A stretch of 64,000 nucleotides of DNA from Rivularia sp. MS3 (GTDB taxonomy: Bacteria; Cyanobacteriota; Cyanobacteriia; Cyanobacteriales; Nostocaceae). A model generated the notes under the pieces. It did no database searches. It was not told the DNA's origin and saw nothing but the letters and a program-made list of their open reading frames with translations. Both the position numbers and the translations under genes were made by a program. The stretch covers positions 82,316 to 146,315 of the forward strand of contig JAHCMI010000013.1 of NCBI GenBank assembly GCA_019192545.1. The letters are read 5' to 3'. This document shows, one piece after another, positions 7,896 to 16,625 of the stretch (its first letter is position 1; each line of letters opens with the position of its first letter).

Positions 7896-9803
7896 TTACT
7901 TTGAACGCCAGTATCCTAAAAGAGTTGTTACCCAAACTGGAATTAGGTCATTGGGATTTCTTGAAGAAATCAATTGTTGATAAATCTTACGTACTGCTTC
8001 CATATCTACATAATCCTCAATATCTTTGGAATTATGTAAAATTGCTTTCTCTACAAGTTCGCGATTTAAATCTAATAATGCACGGATAACGGTTGGTTCA
8101 AAGTTGTTTTTGTCGGTACGCCACTGCACTTTTTGAGGTAGAATATTTTCCATTCCCCGACGTAATATCATCCGAGTCCATCCTCTGTGAATTTTTTGTT
8201 CCGGAGGAAGCGATAAACAAAACTCTACTAAGCGTTTATCGAATAGTGGATGATTCGCTTCAATGGAAGCTGCTGCTGCACTCTTGTCTATAACTTCGAG
8301 AAAGAAAGGTATAAGTCCCCAGTTTAAATATCGATAGTGAGAATCTCTTTCCGTTGGTTGCGGTTTCCACCTTTTTTCTTCTAAATGTTGTAGATGCTTG
8401 TCCCAAGCAATACGTTCAATAAATTCATCTTTGATAATTTTGTAAGAAATATCTTGTGTATTACTTTGGGTTTTTCTAAATTTATTGAGTTTGCCTAATT
8501 TTCGCCGCACCTTATAGATAAACTTACGATGCGATGGTTTGAGTGCATATCCCCATAGATAAGGTGATAGAAGATTCCATAAGGATTGCTCTGTATACTT
8601 TGCTCTGCCTTTTAGCTCTTTGATTAACTCTAACCATCGTCCTTTATCTGCTAGCTCTTCAAAGTATCCCAAACCATGAGAGACACTGGTATCCCCATCG
8701 AAGCCGTCTAACAGAACCCGAACATCTTGGTTTTTCGCTGCCGGACAAGTGTTCCAATATAGATACGAATTCGCAAAATAAAATGGTTCATCTTGATGCC
8801 ACACCATCCGATTGATATCTTCTAAAGGAGTTAACTTATCGCCATTTAAATAATGTGGTGTAAAGTTTCCTTGAGCTAAGACTGCATTGATAAAGGGACG
8901 CTCATCGCACTCTGACATCTCATCAAAAATAACAGAAAAAGTGTGCAGAGGTTGATTTTTATCTAAGAGATTTCGAGCTAGACAGGTGATAGAAGAGGAA
9001 TCAAGGCCACCGCTGAGGGTAGAACCGATAGGGTACGCACTACGCAGACGACAACGCACTGCTTCAGTAAATATTTCGCGAAAAGCTGCTGCATACTCTT
9101 CGTCTGAATCTAGCTTGAGTTCTTTATGAGGATTTAACTCCCAGTAACACCTTATTTTTATATCTTCCTTGCTTACAGTCATGCAATGCCCTGGAGGCAA
9201 TCGAAAGATATCTTGATAAAAGGTTGTTGTTTTATCCTCAAATATTATTAGCAGATATTCGGCGATTCGGGTTTCGTTAACTTTACGCTCAATATTAGGT
9301 AAGGTATGAATTGCCTTAATCTCGGAAGCGAAAACGAAGGTATCACTATTGCGGTAGTAGTAAAAAGGTTTAATTCCTATATGGTCTCTAGCGCAAAAAA
9401 GCTGCTGCTTCCTTTTATCCCAAATTGCGAAGGCAAAGTCACCTAATAAATGCTCCGGGCACTGTTCGCCCCATTTTTCGTAAGCTGCCAGTATCAGTTC
9501 GCTATCAACTATCTTATCAGAAGGGCAGTTATTTATCTGTAGTGCAGCAATCAATTCTTCACGATTATCGATGCGAGCATCTGATGTAATAACTAAATTA
9601 CCATCTTGCTTAACCAAGGGTAATGTTTCTATGAGAGACTCGGGGGTAGTCCATAACATCCGGTGCCCTAAGCCAACAGACTCACCTATCCAGGTATCTG
9701 CGCCATCGGGTCCGCGATGCGCTAGTATATCAACCATTTTTGATAAGTCTTCGCCGTCAATAGGACGTTCGTCAAGGTAATGTACGCCGACGATGCCGCT
9801 CAT
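7896..9803 (-). CDS. Lasso cyclase (asparagine synthetase-like, C protein)
   Basis: The 635 residues comprise an N-terminal class II glutaminase-like domain and a C-terminal asparagine synthetase domain with the PP-loop SGGLDSS (264-270) that binds ATP for adenylation of the Asp/Glu side chain. In lasso systems this domain activates the ring Asp and closes the isopeptide bond to the core N-terminus. The glutaminase nucleophile is missing: the protein starts Met-Ser-Gly-Ile-Val-Gly, whereas active enzymes start Met-Cys-Gly. Ammonia release from glutamine is therefore not expected, as in other lasso cyclases. The start codon overlaps the B2 stop codon (ATGA), indicating translational coupling. 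Confidence 0.92.
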   Translation of the reverse strand: MSGIVGVHYLDERPIDGEDLSKMVDILAHRGPDGADTWIGESVGLGHRMLWTTPESLIETLPLVKQDGNLVITSDARIDNREELIAALQINNCPSDKIVDSELILAAYEKWGEQCPEHLLGDFAFAIWDKRKQQLFCARDHIGIKPFYYYRNSDTFVFASEIKAIHTLPNIERKVNETRIAEYLLIIFEDKTTTFYQDIFRLPPGHCMTVSKEDIKIRCYWELNPHKELKLDSDEEYAAAFREIFTEAVRCRLRSAYPIGSTLSGGLDSSSITCLARNLLDKNQPLHTFSVIFDEMSECDERPFINAVLAQGNFTPHYLNGDKLTPLEDINRMVWHQDEPFYFANSYLYWNTCPAAKNQDVRVLLDGFDGDTSVSHGLGYFEELADKGRWLELIKELKGRAKYTEQSLWNLLSPYLWGYALKPSHRKFIYKVRRKLGKLNKFRKTQSNTQDISYKIIKDEFIERIAWDKHLQHLEEKRWKPQPTERDSHYRYLNWGLIPFFLEVIDKSAAAASIEANHPLFDKRLVEFCLSLPPEQKIHRGWTRMILRRGMENILPQKVQWRTDKNNFEPTVIRALLDLNRELVEKAILHNSKDIEDYVDMEAVRKIYQQLISSRNPNDLIPVWVTTLLGYWRSK

Positions 9804-10264
9804 AGTTTAACTCCTTCAATCGATGGTAATGGGATATAGCGAGGAAGATCGGGGAGAAAACCAACGATTACTTGTCCCTGATATTCAATCCAAGCGTGAG
9901 CCTCAAATTTTTCTTCATTTTTAGCTACACCGATGCAAAGTTCGGGAGCATAACCGTAACGACTCATTAATGTCCGAACAGTTAAAGCACGAGCTAAACA
10001 TTTTGCACCACCCGGCATATTGCGAGTTGTCAGGTTAATAGCAGAAACAATCTTGGATGGAGATAAAGCAGATTCGATTAATTTGATACCCAAGAGCGGG
10101 AATTCTGGTTTACTAACTTTTTCAACTAGTTTGAGAAGTACAGATAACTCAACAAACCGCAACCCTAATCTAATTGTTCCTAATAAAATAAAGGTAACAA
10201 AAACAAGATATAAATCTTTCGGACTCAAACGGAAAATTTTATTCAGTTTACGCAGCAGTGTCAT
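9800..10264 (-). CDS. Lasso leader peptidase B2 (transglutaminase-like)
   Basis: The 154 residues match the B2 family of lasso maturation proteases. The catalytic Cys89 lies in PGGAKCLARALT, the catalytic His123 in EAHAWIEYQG, and an acidic residue downstream (Asp139 or Glu127) would complete the triad. Residues 17-30 are hydrophobic. It removes the leader from the precursor after B1 delivers it. Its stop overlaps the cyclase start by four bases and its start overlaps the B1 gene by 17 bases, so B1, B2 and C form a tightly coupled unit. Confidence 0.9.
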   Translation of the reverse strand: MTLLRKLNKIFRLSPKDLYLVFVTFILLGTIRLGLRFVELSVLLKLVEKVSKPEFPLLGIKLIESALSPSKIVSAINLTTRNMPGGAKCLARALTVRTLMSRYGYAPELCIGVAKNEEKFEAHAWIEYQGQVIVGFLPDLPRYIPLPSIEGVKL

Positions 10265-10562
10265 TTTTCACTTCAATTAGCCCTACAGATTGTAAACTTT
10301 TAAGCAGTGATAACAGGTCATTTTTACAAACCTCGGGTTCTACTTCGTACTCTTCAACAAGTAAATTTTGAATTTCTTTCACGGTTTTTGGTTGCTCAAT
10401 TAAATCCCAAATTTTTGCACCAACTTCATTTAATCCGTGATAAATACCAGTCTTCATATTAAGGATAACTGCTTCACCCCCAAGGTCGGAAGAAACTTGA
10501 TCTGATACAGTTACGACTGTGGAAAATTCAGATATTTCGCAATCCATTTTTGAAACGTTCAT
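10248..10562 (-). CDS. Lasso leader-binding protein B1 (PqqD-like RRE)
   Basis: The 104 residues carry the PqqD-family signature of lasso B1 proteins, with EAVILNMKTGIYHGLNEVGAK followed by IWDLIEQP and a helical C-terminus. The fold binds the leader motif Y-x2-P-x-L of the precursor and presents it to B2. It is the first gene of the cluster. A GAGAG stretch precedes the ATG at a suitable distance, and a TATAAT box lies about 56 bp upstream. It overlaps the next gene by 17 bases. Confidence 0.88.
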   Translation of the reverse strand: MNVSKMDCEISEFSTVVTVSDQVSSDLGGEAVILNMKTGIYHGLNEVGAKIWDLIEQPKTVKEIQNLLVEEYEVEPEVCKNDLLSLLKSLQSVGLIEVKNDTAA

Positions 10563-10617
10563 ACGCTCTCAGTATCTTATTATTTTCTAGTATTATTTGC
10601 GACTTACTCTTTTAGCT

Positions 10618-10623
10618 ATTATA
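10618..10623 (-). promoter_or_regulatory. Probable -10 box of the lasso operon
   Basis: A perfect TATAAT on the minus strand lies 56-61 bp upstream of the B1 start codon and is preceded by GCA. No good TTGACA is found 17 bp further upstream, so it would be an activator-dependent or extended -10 type promoter. This is prediction from consensus only. Confidence 0.4.
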
Positions 10624-11524
10624 TGCGTATCTGTGTAAAGTGCGGGTATTATTTTAAACACTTTATATACGCTTTAAATAAAATTCTAAGTTGATAAAGT
10701 AAACTTTATAAATATCTTGAAAATTTATGCTGACAGAATGTGTAAATAAATTAAAGGCAATTTGTAATGAATTCTTATAGTTATCGTTGAGAAACGTGAC
10801 TCTAAAGCAGCAAAATTATAATCAATAAAATTACTATAGATAAGTAAAAATGCCTTTATTTAATACTCAGTTATAAATTTACTATTCGATATGCACCTAA
10901 GTTCTTAATAGACAATAAAAAAAGATTTATCTATAAAGAGTATGTATTCTAAATCAACTTTATTGTTCCCTTGAGATGAATTTTGTTGTATTAATAGATG
11001 TATTTAGACAAACTAACTTCTATCTTTTTGTATTTTTGTTTCTTTTTTCAACGGTAGCCATAAGTAATTCTAAGCTTGTTTCTTAAGACTAACTCACATA
11101 GAGCAGCAGCACTTGTATTTTAAAAATTTAGAATTCTCTAAGTCCTTAAAATCAGAAAGTGCTTGTGTCAGTTTTAAACATATCTCTTATCGGAAGAGAT
11201 ATTTAATTGATACATCTTTGTCTTGCAAAGTATAGTTTTTCAAACTTAACCACATAGAAAATTAAATTTCTGTTTAAAGCGAAGGGTAGATTTCGGTTAA
11301 GTAAGCAGCCCTGTGTGTGTTTTTTGTAAACACTTAAGTACTAATCCTAGTTAAAGAAGTAAAAAATAACAACTGCTACTGATGTAATTAATCAAAACAT
11401 TATTTATATGAAGGCATTGTGAATTAACACTTTGTAGCGAAAATATAATAGTCAAGTTGAAATTAGAAAGCTGCGATACGCAAAGCGTTACTCTTTCGGC
11501 TACAACTATTTATATTTAGTCAGA
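10624..11524. other. Long AT-rich intergenic region upstream of lasso operon
   Basis: About 0.9 kb without a coding frame of useful length. A short motif of the 'gatacgcaaagcgttac' type near 11475-11495 resembles cyanobacterial dispersed repeats. I see no RNA gene. Confidence 0.5.
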
Positions 11525-11562
11525 TAAAAAAAGGAATGCCCGTGTTGTGTCAGGCACGCCTT
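11525..11562 (-). terminator. Rho-independent terminator (minus strand)
   Basis: Read on the minus strand, AAGGCGTGCC and GGGCATTCC form an imperfect stem around an 11-nt loop and are followed directly by a run of seven T. It lies about 200 bp downstream of the 111-residue gene at 11765-12100 and would insulate it from the lasso operon. Confidence 0.5.
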
Positions 11563-11764
11563 CAACAGAATTTGAGAAAAGACTACTAAGTCTCAAGTTT
11601 TATTGCTAACTGAGAGTTTGGAGGGGAGAAGGGGTGAATAAAACAAGTTCTTTTTACTATTAACTATACATTGTTACCTTCACGGACTATTAGAAAAATA
11701 TGTAAAATTGGTTAATAAATTCTTAATATCTAAATTAAAATATTAATTAAAATATTAATTAAAA

Positions 11765-12100
11765 CTAGCTATCTGATATTTTTTGAAGTAAAGCCATCCA
11801 CATATCTGCTGGATTTGAATAATAATCTATTTCTTTAACTTGATAGCGATAAGATTCAGAACCGTTTTTTAATATTATGTAATCGTCATTTTTAACACCT
11901 TTTCCTCTGGCTGTCATGTAACCTTGGTTGTAGTTATCTGCGGATTCAAACATGTAGTCCTTTCCGTATTCGGCATCAGTATAGTCATGAATTTTGTGTT
12001 TTTGCTGTTTTGCCTTATTAAATACAAAATGAACTATAGATGAAAAGATGTTGTTAAAGTTGATGCTTAACCTGCTATAAGACATGAGTAAATCGAACAA
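11765..12100 (-). CDS. Small conserved-looking cyanobacterial protein of unknown function
   Basis: The frame encodes 111 residues. The C-terminal two thirds (from about residue 38) look like a compact domain with DYIILKNGSESYRYQVKEIDYYS and NPADMWMALLQK, which I associate with small conserved cyanobacterial proteins of unknown role. The first 35 residues are hydrophobic and less protein-like, so an internal start at Met49 is possible. No catalytic motif, metal site or clear membrane segment is seen. It stands alone between the lasso operon and tRNA-Gln. Confidence 0.5.
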   Translation of the reverse strand: MFDLLMSYSRLSINFNNIFSSIVHFVFNKAKQQKHKIHDYTDAEYGKDYMFESADNYNQGYMTARGKGVKNDDYIILKNGSESYRYQVKEIDYYSNPADMWMALLQKISDS

Positions 12101-12299
12101 TATAGTGTAAAACCATAGGAAGGCTCAAATTGCCATAGTTAATTGCGTTTTTATACAAAATTCGCTATTTACAAGACAATTATAGTATTCCTGCTCAATT
12201 CTAAATATTATCTGCCATTATTTTTTACGTAAATAAATTGTGGAAGCTTTAAGTAAGTCGGCACGAATAAAATATCGCTATATAACATTCAGGTAAATT

Positions 12300-12460
12300 A
12301 TCCTCAAACCCCGATCGCCAATCGTGAAACAGTTGCCCTAGAAGGGTTCCCGGCATCAACCCGCCTGTTGTAAGCGCGGCTGAGCTTTCTGGGAGGGCGT
12401 TCACCCCTCCGGCGTGCGTCTCAGGGCTACTTACTACTGAGAAACGGAGGAACAAGCAAA
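12300..12460. other. GC-rich island with hairpin potential
   Basis: This stretch is clearly richer in G+C than its surroundings. It contains the hairpin GGAGGG-loop-CCCTCC at about 12392-12411 and phrases such as TAGAAGGGTTCCCGGC that resemble dispersed noncoding repeats of Nostocales. An open frame across it on the minus strand has no protein-like composition. It may be a repeat or a small RNA. Confidence 0.35.
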
Positions 12461-12550
12461 GAAGGGATGTTTTGTTCGCCGACTAAATAATTTATATAGA
12501 AGTACTTGACACAACTGAATATCACAGCTATATTTATATACGTGCCTTGT

Positions 12551-12622
12551 TGGGGTGTCGCCAAGTGGTAAGGCAGCGGGTTTTGGTCTCGCCATTCCTA
12601 GGTTCGAATCCTAGCACCCCAG
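12551..12622 (+). tRNA. tRNA-Gln (anticodon TTG)
   Basis: The 72-nt sequence folds as a cloverleaf: acceptor TGGGGTG paired with CACCCCA, anticodon loop TTTTGGT with anticodon TTG, T arm CCTAG-GTTCGAAT-CTAGC region, and discriminator G. The anticodon stem contains one G-U pair. CCA is not encoded and a short T run follows. Confidence 0.93.
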
Positions 12623-13620
12623 TTTTTAATTATTCATAGTTTTGTTTTACTTTGAATTGACAGGAATGTCTGTTTTTGCAAATGTATTTCGTGGATATTT
12701 TTTGCAGTGCTTAATAGCTTACAAGGGAAGTTATTGCAGAATTTATTCGTCTTAACTTAGCTTCTTCACTTCATGTTTTTTCTCAAAGAAGCTTTGTATT
12801 GGAACATACAACGGGTTTTCATTTTTTCTTATATGTACCATGTCTCCTAAATCTTAAAAATCTGGGAGACTTAGGATTCTCTTTCTCCTTAAAATTAAGG
12901 TTGGGGGATAAATCATACTGGTAATTAGCAACGCCTGTTCTTTAATCAATCTTTGCTATAAGCGAACATCAGATAGTTGCTATGAAGTAACTTTCACAGC
13001 AATAATAATTGTCTATCTCCACATATAAATACATCGATATATCTGTGTCAAAACATTTATAATGTATTTTTTGTTACTTTATACAAGGAGGTATAATTGT
13101 AAAAATAAAGTAAAATAGTCACATTAGTATTCGTCCGGAAACCTCTAAACTAATTTAGTAGAAATACAATGGTTAGAAACAGTAGATTAATAAAAATGCT
13201 TAAAATGACTATTTAGAGTGAGATTAAGTCAAATTTTTGGTTTAATAACGCAATGAAATTTCAAGAGAGTTGACTTTATCGTAAGTATTAATATTCATGT
13301 ATCAATTAATTTAGAAACTAGCAAATAACTGATTATATTTTAATTAAGAAATAAATAAATCACTAAAAATTTTGCGTAATGTTACTATAATATGTAGTGC
13401 ATCGCTTCACATTAATTAATATTTTAAGTATTTGAGACAGGGTGGCAAGTCTATCAGAGGGTTTTCGGAAATACTTTACTCTCCTTGAATGATTTTTTTG
13501 ACCGTTGATCGATTTGATGGGTGTGTATTATATTCGGTAGTTGTAAAAAAGTAAACTATTGATTGCTGCCGTTAAATAGAACCGTATAAATAATACAAGT
13601 AGGAAGAGTGTACTAAAGCT
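12623..13620. other. Intergenic region upstream of the first Wzc-like gene
   Basis: Nearly 1 kb of AT-rich sequence with no supported gene. An AAGGAGGT at about 13085 is not followed by an open frame. The region probably holds the promoter of the polysaccharide kinase gene, but no convincing -35/-10 pair stands out. Confidence 0.45.
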
Positions 13621-15819
13621 ATGCAGAAGCTAGAGAAATATTCATTACAACTCTCACAAACTAGAGCGGCTCAGTTAAATAATGATGATGATGAAGTTAA
13701 TTTAGGCAAACTGGCAGCAGCCTTACGTCGTCGAGCATTGTTAATTGCTGGTGTAACCGGTGTAGTTGCCACAGCGGCGGTTTTAAAAGCAGAAGCAGAT
13801 CCGCCGGTATATCAAGGTCAGTTTGAGATTTTAACTGAACCCGTGACGGGTGAAGGTAAAGCTCTAGCTAATTTGCCTCAAACTTTAGGTTCTCAAGAAA
13901 AAATTGCTCCGAAGTCAGAAGAACAAATTCAAACAACTATCAAAGTTTTAACTAGCCCGCGAGTATTAAATCCAGTTGTAGAAAAGCTTCAGACTAAATA
14001 TCCACAATTAGATTACAATTCCTTAGTTAAAAGCTTATATATCTCAGCCAATCAGCCATCTATTTTAACAGTAGGGTATGTATCTCCTGATAAGCAGGTA
14101 GTTAGCGATGTCTTAGATGAAATTTCTGAGGCTTATTTAGAATATAGTCTTAAGGAGCGTCAACAAGACATAAACCAAGCTATTGAATTTGTTCAAAGAC
14201 AAATTAATCAAGGAGGTTTAAGAGAACGGGTTAAAGACTGGCAAGAAAAACTCCGAACGCTGCAACGAGTTAATAACTTAATTCAACCGGCACAAAAAGC
14301 TCAACAAGTATCCTCGCAAATAACTAGCTTAAATCAGGATCGAATAAGTAATCGAGTACAACTCGAACAAATGTTAGCTCAGTATCAGAGCCTGCAACAG
14401 GAGCTAGCTCAGCAGCCCGGAGAAAGAGCAGCCAATTCGGTTTTGAGTGAAAATGCTCGCTATCAAAAAATATTAGACCAGATTCAGCAACTGGATATCC
14501 AGATTAAGACAGAGTCTGCTACATTTACAGATTTAAATCCAAGTATGCAGGCTTTACAACAGAAAAAAGCCAACTTACTGCCGATGCTAAATGCAGAAGA
14601 GCAGCGAGTTCAAAAAGATTTTCAGAGCCGCATCCAGAGTTTAAGAGCGCGGGATTTATCTCTCAAAGAAAAAATAGACAGTCTTAATGCATATCTGAGA
14701 AACCTAGCAACTGTTAACCGCGATTATGAAAACATTCAGCGTGAATTACAGATTTCTAACGAAGCTTTAAATCAATTTTTGGCTAAACAGCAAGCACTTG
14801 AAATTGAGAAATCTCAGAAGCAACAATCTTGGAAATTACTCGATCCAGAACTAGCTTTAGTTAAAAAGCCCCAAGCTGTTTCTAATAGTGCAAAAATTCA
14901 TCTCGCTTTGGGTGGAGCTTTAGGTTTGTTACTGGGTGTAGGAGCAGCTCTGCTTGTGGATAAGTTGAGCAATATTTTCTACACTGCTAAAGATTTGAAG
15001 GAAACTACTAGATTACCGTTACTAGGGGTAGTTCCTTTTAGAAAAGAACTTGCGGCTAGTAACAAGCAAGATGGAGCAGCTAGCGGAATTCAACAAACAA
15101 CTCGCGCTGCCTTTTTTGAAGTTTTTCGTTCTCTTTATACCAATATTCTGCTTTTGGGTTCGGACGCACCGATTCGTTCGCTTGTGGTTAGTTCGGCAAC
15201 ACCAGAGGATGGTAAAACCACGGTAGCGATACAGCTAGCTTTAGCGGCAGCAGCAATGGGACAAAGGGTATTATTAGTAGATGCAAATCTTCGCTGTCCT
15301 ACTATACATAATCGTGTAGGATTAATGAATATTCAGGGATTAACCGATATTATTTCTTCTGAATTGGAATGGAGCAATGTAATTGAACGCTCTCCCCTTG
15401 AAGATAATTTATACGTAATGGCGGCTGGGCCGATTCCGCCGGATTCAACTAGATTGCTAGCATCTGTCAAAATGCAGGATTTAATGAGCGAACTACATAG
15501 TAGCTTTGATTTAGTTATTTATGACACTACGCCTATAGTTGGTTTTGCGGATGCCAATTTATTAGCTGCTAATACTAATGGAGTTATGCTAGTAGCTGGT
15601 TTAGGTAAGCTCAAACGTACTGCTTTTACGCAAGCGTTAGAAGAAATTCAAATTAGTGGTACTCCTATTTTAGGTCTGGTTGCAAATAAATCTAAAGAAA
15701 CAACCCCTACTTCCCAAAGCAGTTATCAACAGTATTACAAGGTAAGTAGAGAAAAATTTAATGCTCAGAATGCAATTGAGCCTGAAAATTCTTCAGTGAA
15801 TAAAGTTAAGCTGCGTTAG
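13621..15819 (+). CDS. Wzc-like polysaccharide co-polymerase / tyrosine kinase
   Basis: The 732 residues have the layout of bacterial tyrosine autokinases that control polysaccharide chain length. There is an N-terminal Wzz domain with transmembrane segments at about 38-57 and about 425-445, a long periplasmic coiled coil between them rich in Gln and Leu, and a cytoplasmic BY-kinase domain. The kinase has Walker A (SSATPEDGKTT, about 522-532), Walker A' (VLLVDANLR) and Walker B (DLVIYDTTP). The C-terminal tail has only a few tyrosines (YQQYYK) rather than a long cluster. It faces the minus-strand glycosyltransferase block and is the left boundary of the exopolysaccharide island. Confidence 0.88.
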   Translation: MQKLEKYSLQLSQTRAAQLNNDDDEVNLGKLAAALRRRALLIAGVTGVVATAAVLKAEADPPVYQGQFEILTEPVTGEGKALANLPQTLGSQEKIAPKSEEQIQTTIKVLTSPRVLNPVVEKLQTKYPQLDYNSLVKSLYISANQPSILTVGYVSPDKQVVSDVLDEISEAYLEYSLKERQQDINQAIEFVQRQINQGGLRERVKDWQEKLRTLQRVNNLIQPAQKAQQVSSQITSLNQDRISNRVQLEQMLAQYQSLQQELAQQPGERAANSVLSENARYQKILDQIQQLDIQIKTESATFTDLNPSMQALQQKKANLLPMLNAEEQRVQKDFQSRIQSLRARDLSLKEKIDSLNAYLRNLATVNRDYENIQRELQISNEALNQFLAKQQALEIEKSQKQQSWKLLDPELALVKKPQAVSNSAKIHLALGGALGLLLGVGAALLVDKLSNIFYTAKDLKETTRLPLLGVVPFRKELAASNKQDGAASGIQQTTRAAFFEVFRSLYTNILLLGSDAPIRSLVVSSATPEDGKTTVAIQLALAAAAMGQRVLLVDANLRCPTIHNRVGLMNIQGLTDIISSELEWSNVIERSPLEDNLYVMAAGPIPPDSTRLLASVKMQDLMSELHSSFDLVIYDTTPIVGFADANLLAANTNGVMLVAGLGKLKRTAFTQALEEIQISGTPILGLVANKSKETTPTSQSSYQQYYKVSREKFNAQNAIEPENSSVNKVKLR

Positions 15820-15836
15820 TTTAGTTAGAAGTTATG

Positions 15837-15891
15837 AATTAGGAGTTAGGAGTTAGGAGTTATTTAATAAATTCCCAACTCCTAATTTTTT
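15837..15891 (+). terminator. Hairpin terminator built from heptamer repeats
   Basis: The array TTAGGAG (three and more copies from 15837) pairs with the inverse copy AACTCCTAATT at 15877-15887, which is followed by a T run. It ends the Wzc-like gene and lies between convergent genes, so it may work for both. Confidence 0.6.
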
Positions 15892-15904
15892 GTATTAAAC
15901 TAAG

Positions 15905-16384
15905 CTAATTATCTGGAGATTTCAAAGCTTTGTCTAATACTTCACGAGCTTGCTCTGCTTTCTCTCGCGCATCTTTATAGCGTAGATTAGCTTGAGCAAA
16001 ATTTTTCAGAACTTTAAAACCTTCTTTGAGGCTAGAAATTTCTTCCTCGCTGACGGTTTGATCTGAAAAAAGGATATCAACTAATTTACGAACTTCTAAA
16101 GCTTCGGTGCGTGTATCTTGAACTTTCAACTTTAGAGTTGCAAGATTGCTCAAAAGTTGAACTGCTTCTATAATCGTATCTTCACCGCTAGCAGTATCCA
16201 TTGACGGTTCTTTCACTTCAATTAACTGTTGAGGACTAAATCCTTCTTCTAGTTCGGTAGGTAAATCACCTGCTTCCATGATTTCCATCAGCTTATCCAT
16301 CGCTTTTTCACGAGCTTTATTGGAATCTTTGCCGGGAACAGTAAGGATGATTTCTGGACTTTGAACGAGAGTATAACGAACCAT
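15905..16384 (-). CDS. Conserved-looking cyanobacterial protein, helical, unknown function
   Basis: The 159 residues begin with a beta-like segment (MVRYTLVQSPEIILTVPGKDS) and continue as charged amphipathic helices. The acidic middle is followed by a heptad-rich C-terminal half (KLKVQDTRTEALEVRKLV and KDAREKAEQAREVLDKAL). No catalytic motif, signal peptide or membrane span is present. I do not recognise a named family. It is convergent with the Wzc-like gene and precedes a separate glycosyltransferase block, so a role in polysaccharide synthesis is only suggested by position. Confidence 0.6.
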   Translation of the reverse strand: MVRYTLVQSPEIILTVPGKDSNKAREKAMDKLMEIMEAGDLPTELEEGFSPQQLIEVKEPSMDTASGEDTIIEAVQLLSNLATLKLKVQDTRTEALEVRKLVDILFSDQTVSEEEISSLKEGFKVLKNFAQANLRYKDAREKAEQAREVLDKALKSPDN

Positions 16385-16625
16385 ATTTAGGCAGAAATAT
16401 TGCGCTAAACCAAACCGAGTTATTAATTTTAACTTAAAATGGTACCAATATATTATTTATTCTTCTGGCAATTCCCAATTGCTAATTTTAGCTGTTCTAG
16501 GTTTTGAGCTTAAGCATTGCCATCACAGTTACGACGATTATCTTAAGAATCGTGTGTTTATTTAATAAAAATTAACGAATTTAGTCTTGGAATTTTCTAG
16601 AGTAGTAATAAACAAGGGTTTACTT

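Noticed and set aside
12249..12455. Minus-strand frame of 68 codons across the GC-rich island
   Set aside because: It has no ribosome site or protein-like composition and coincides with repeat-like sequence.
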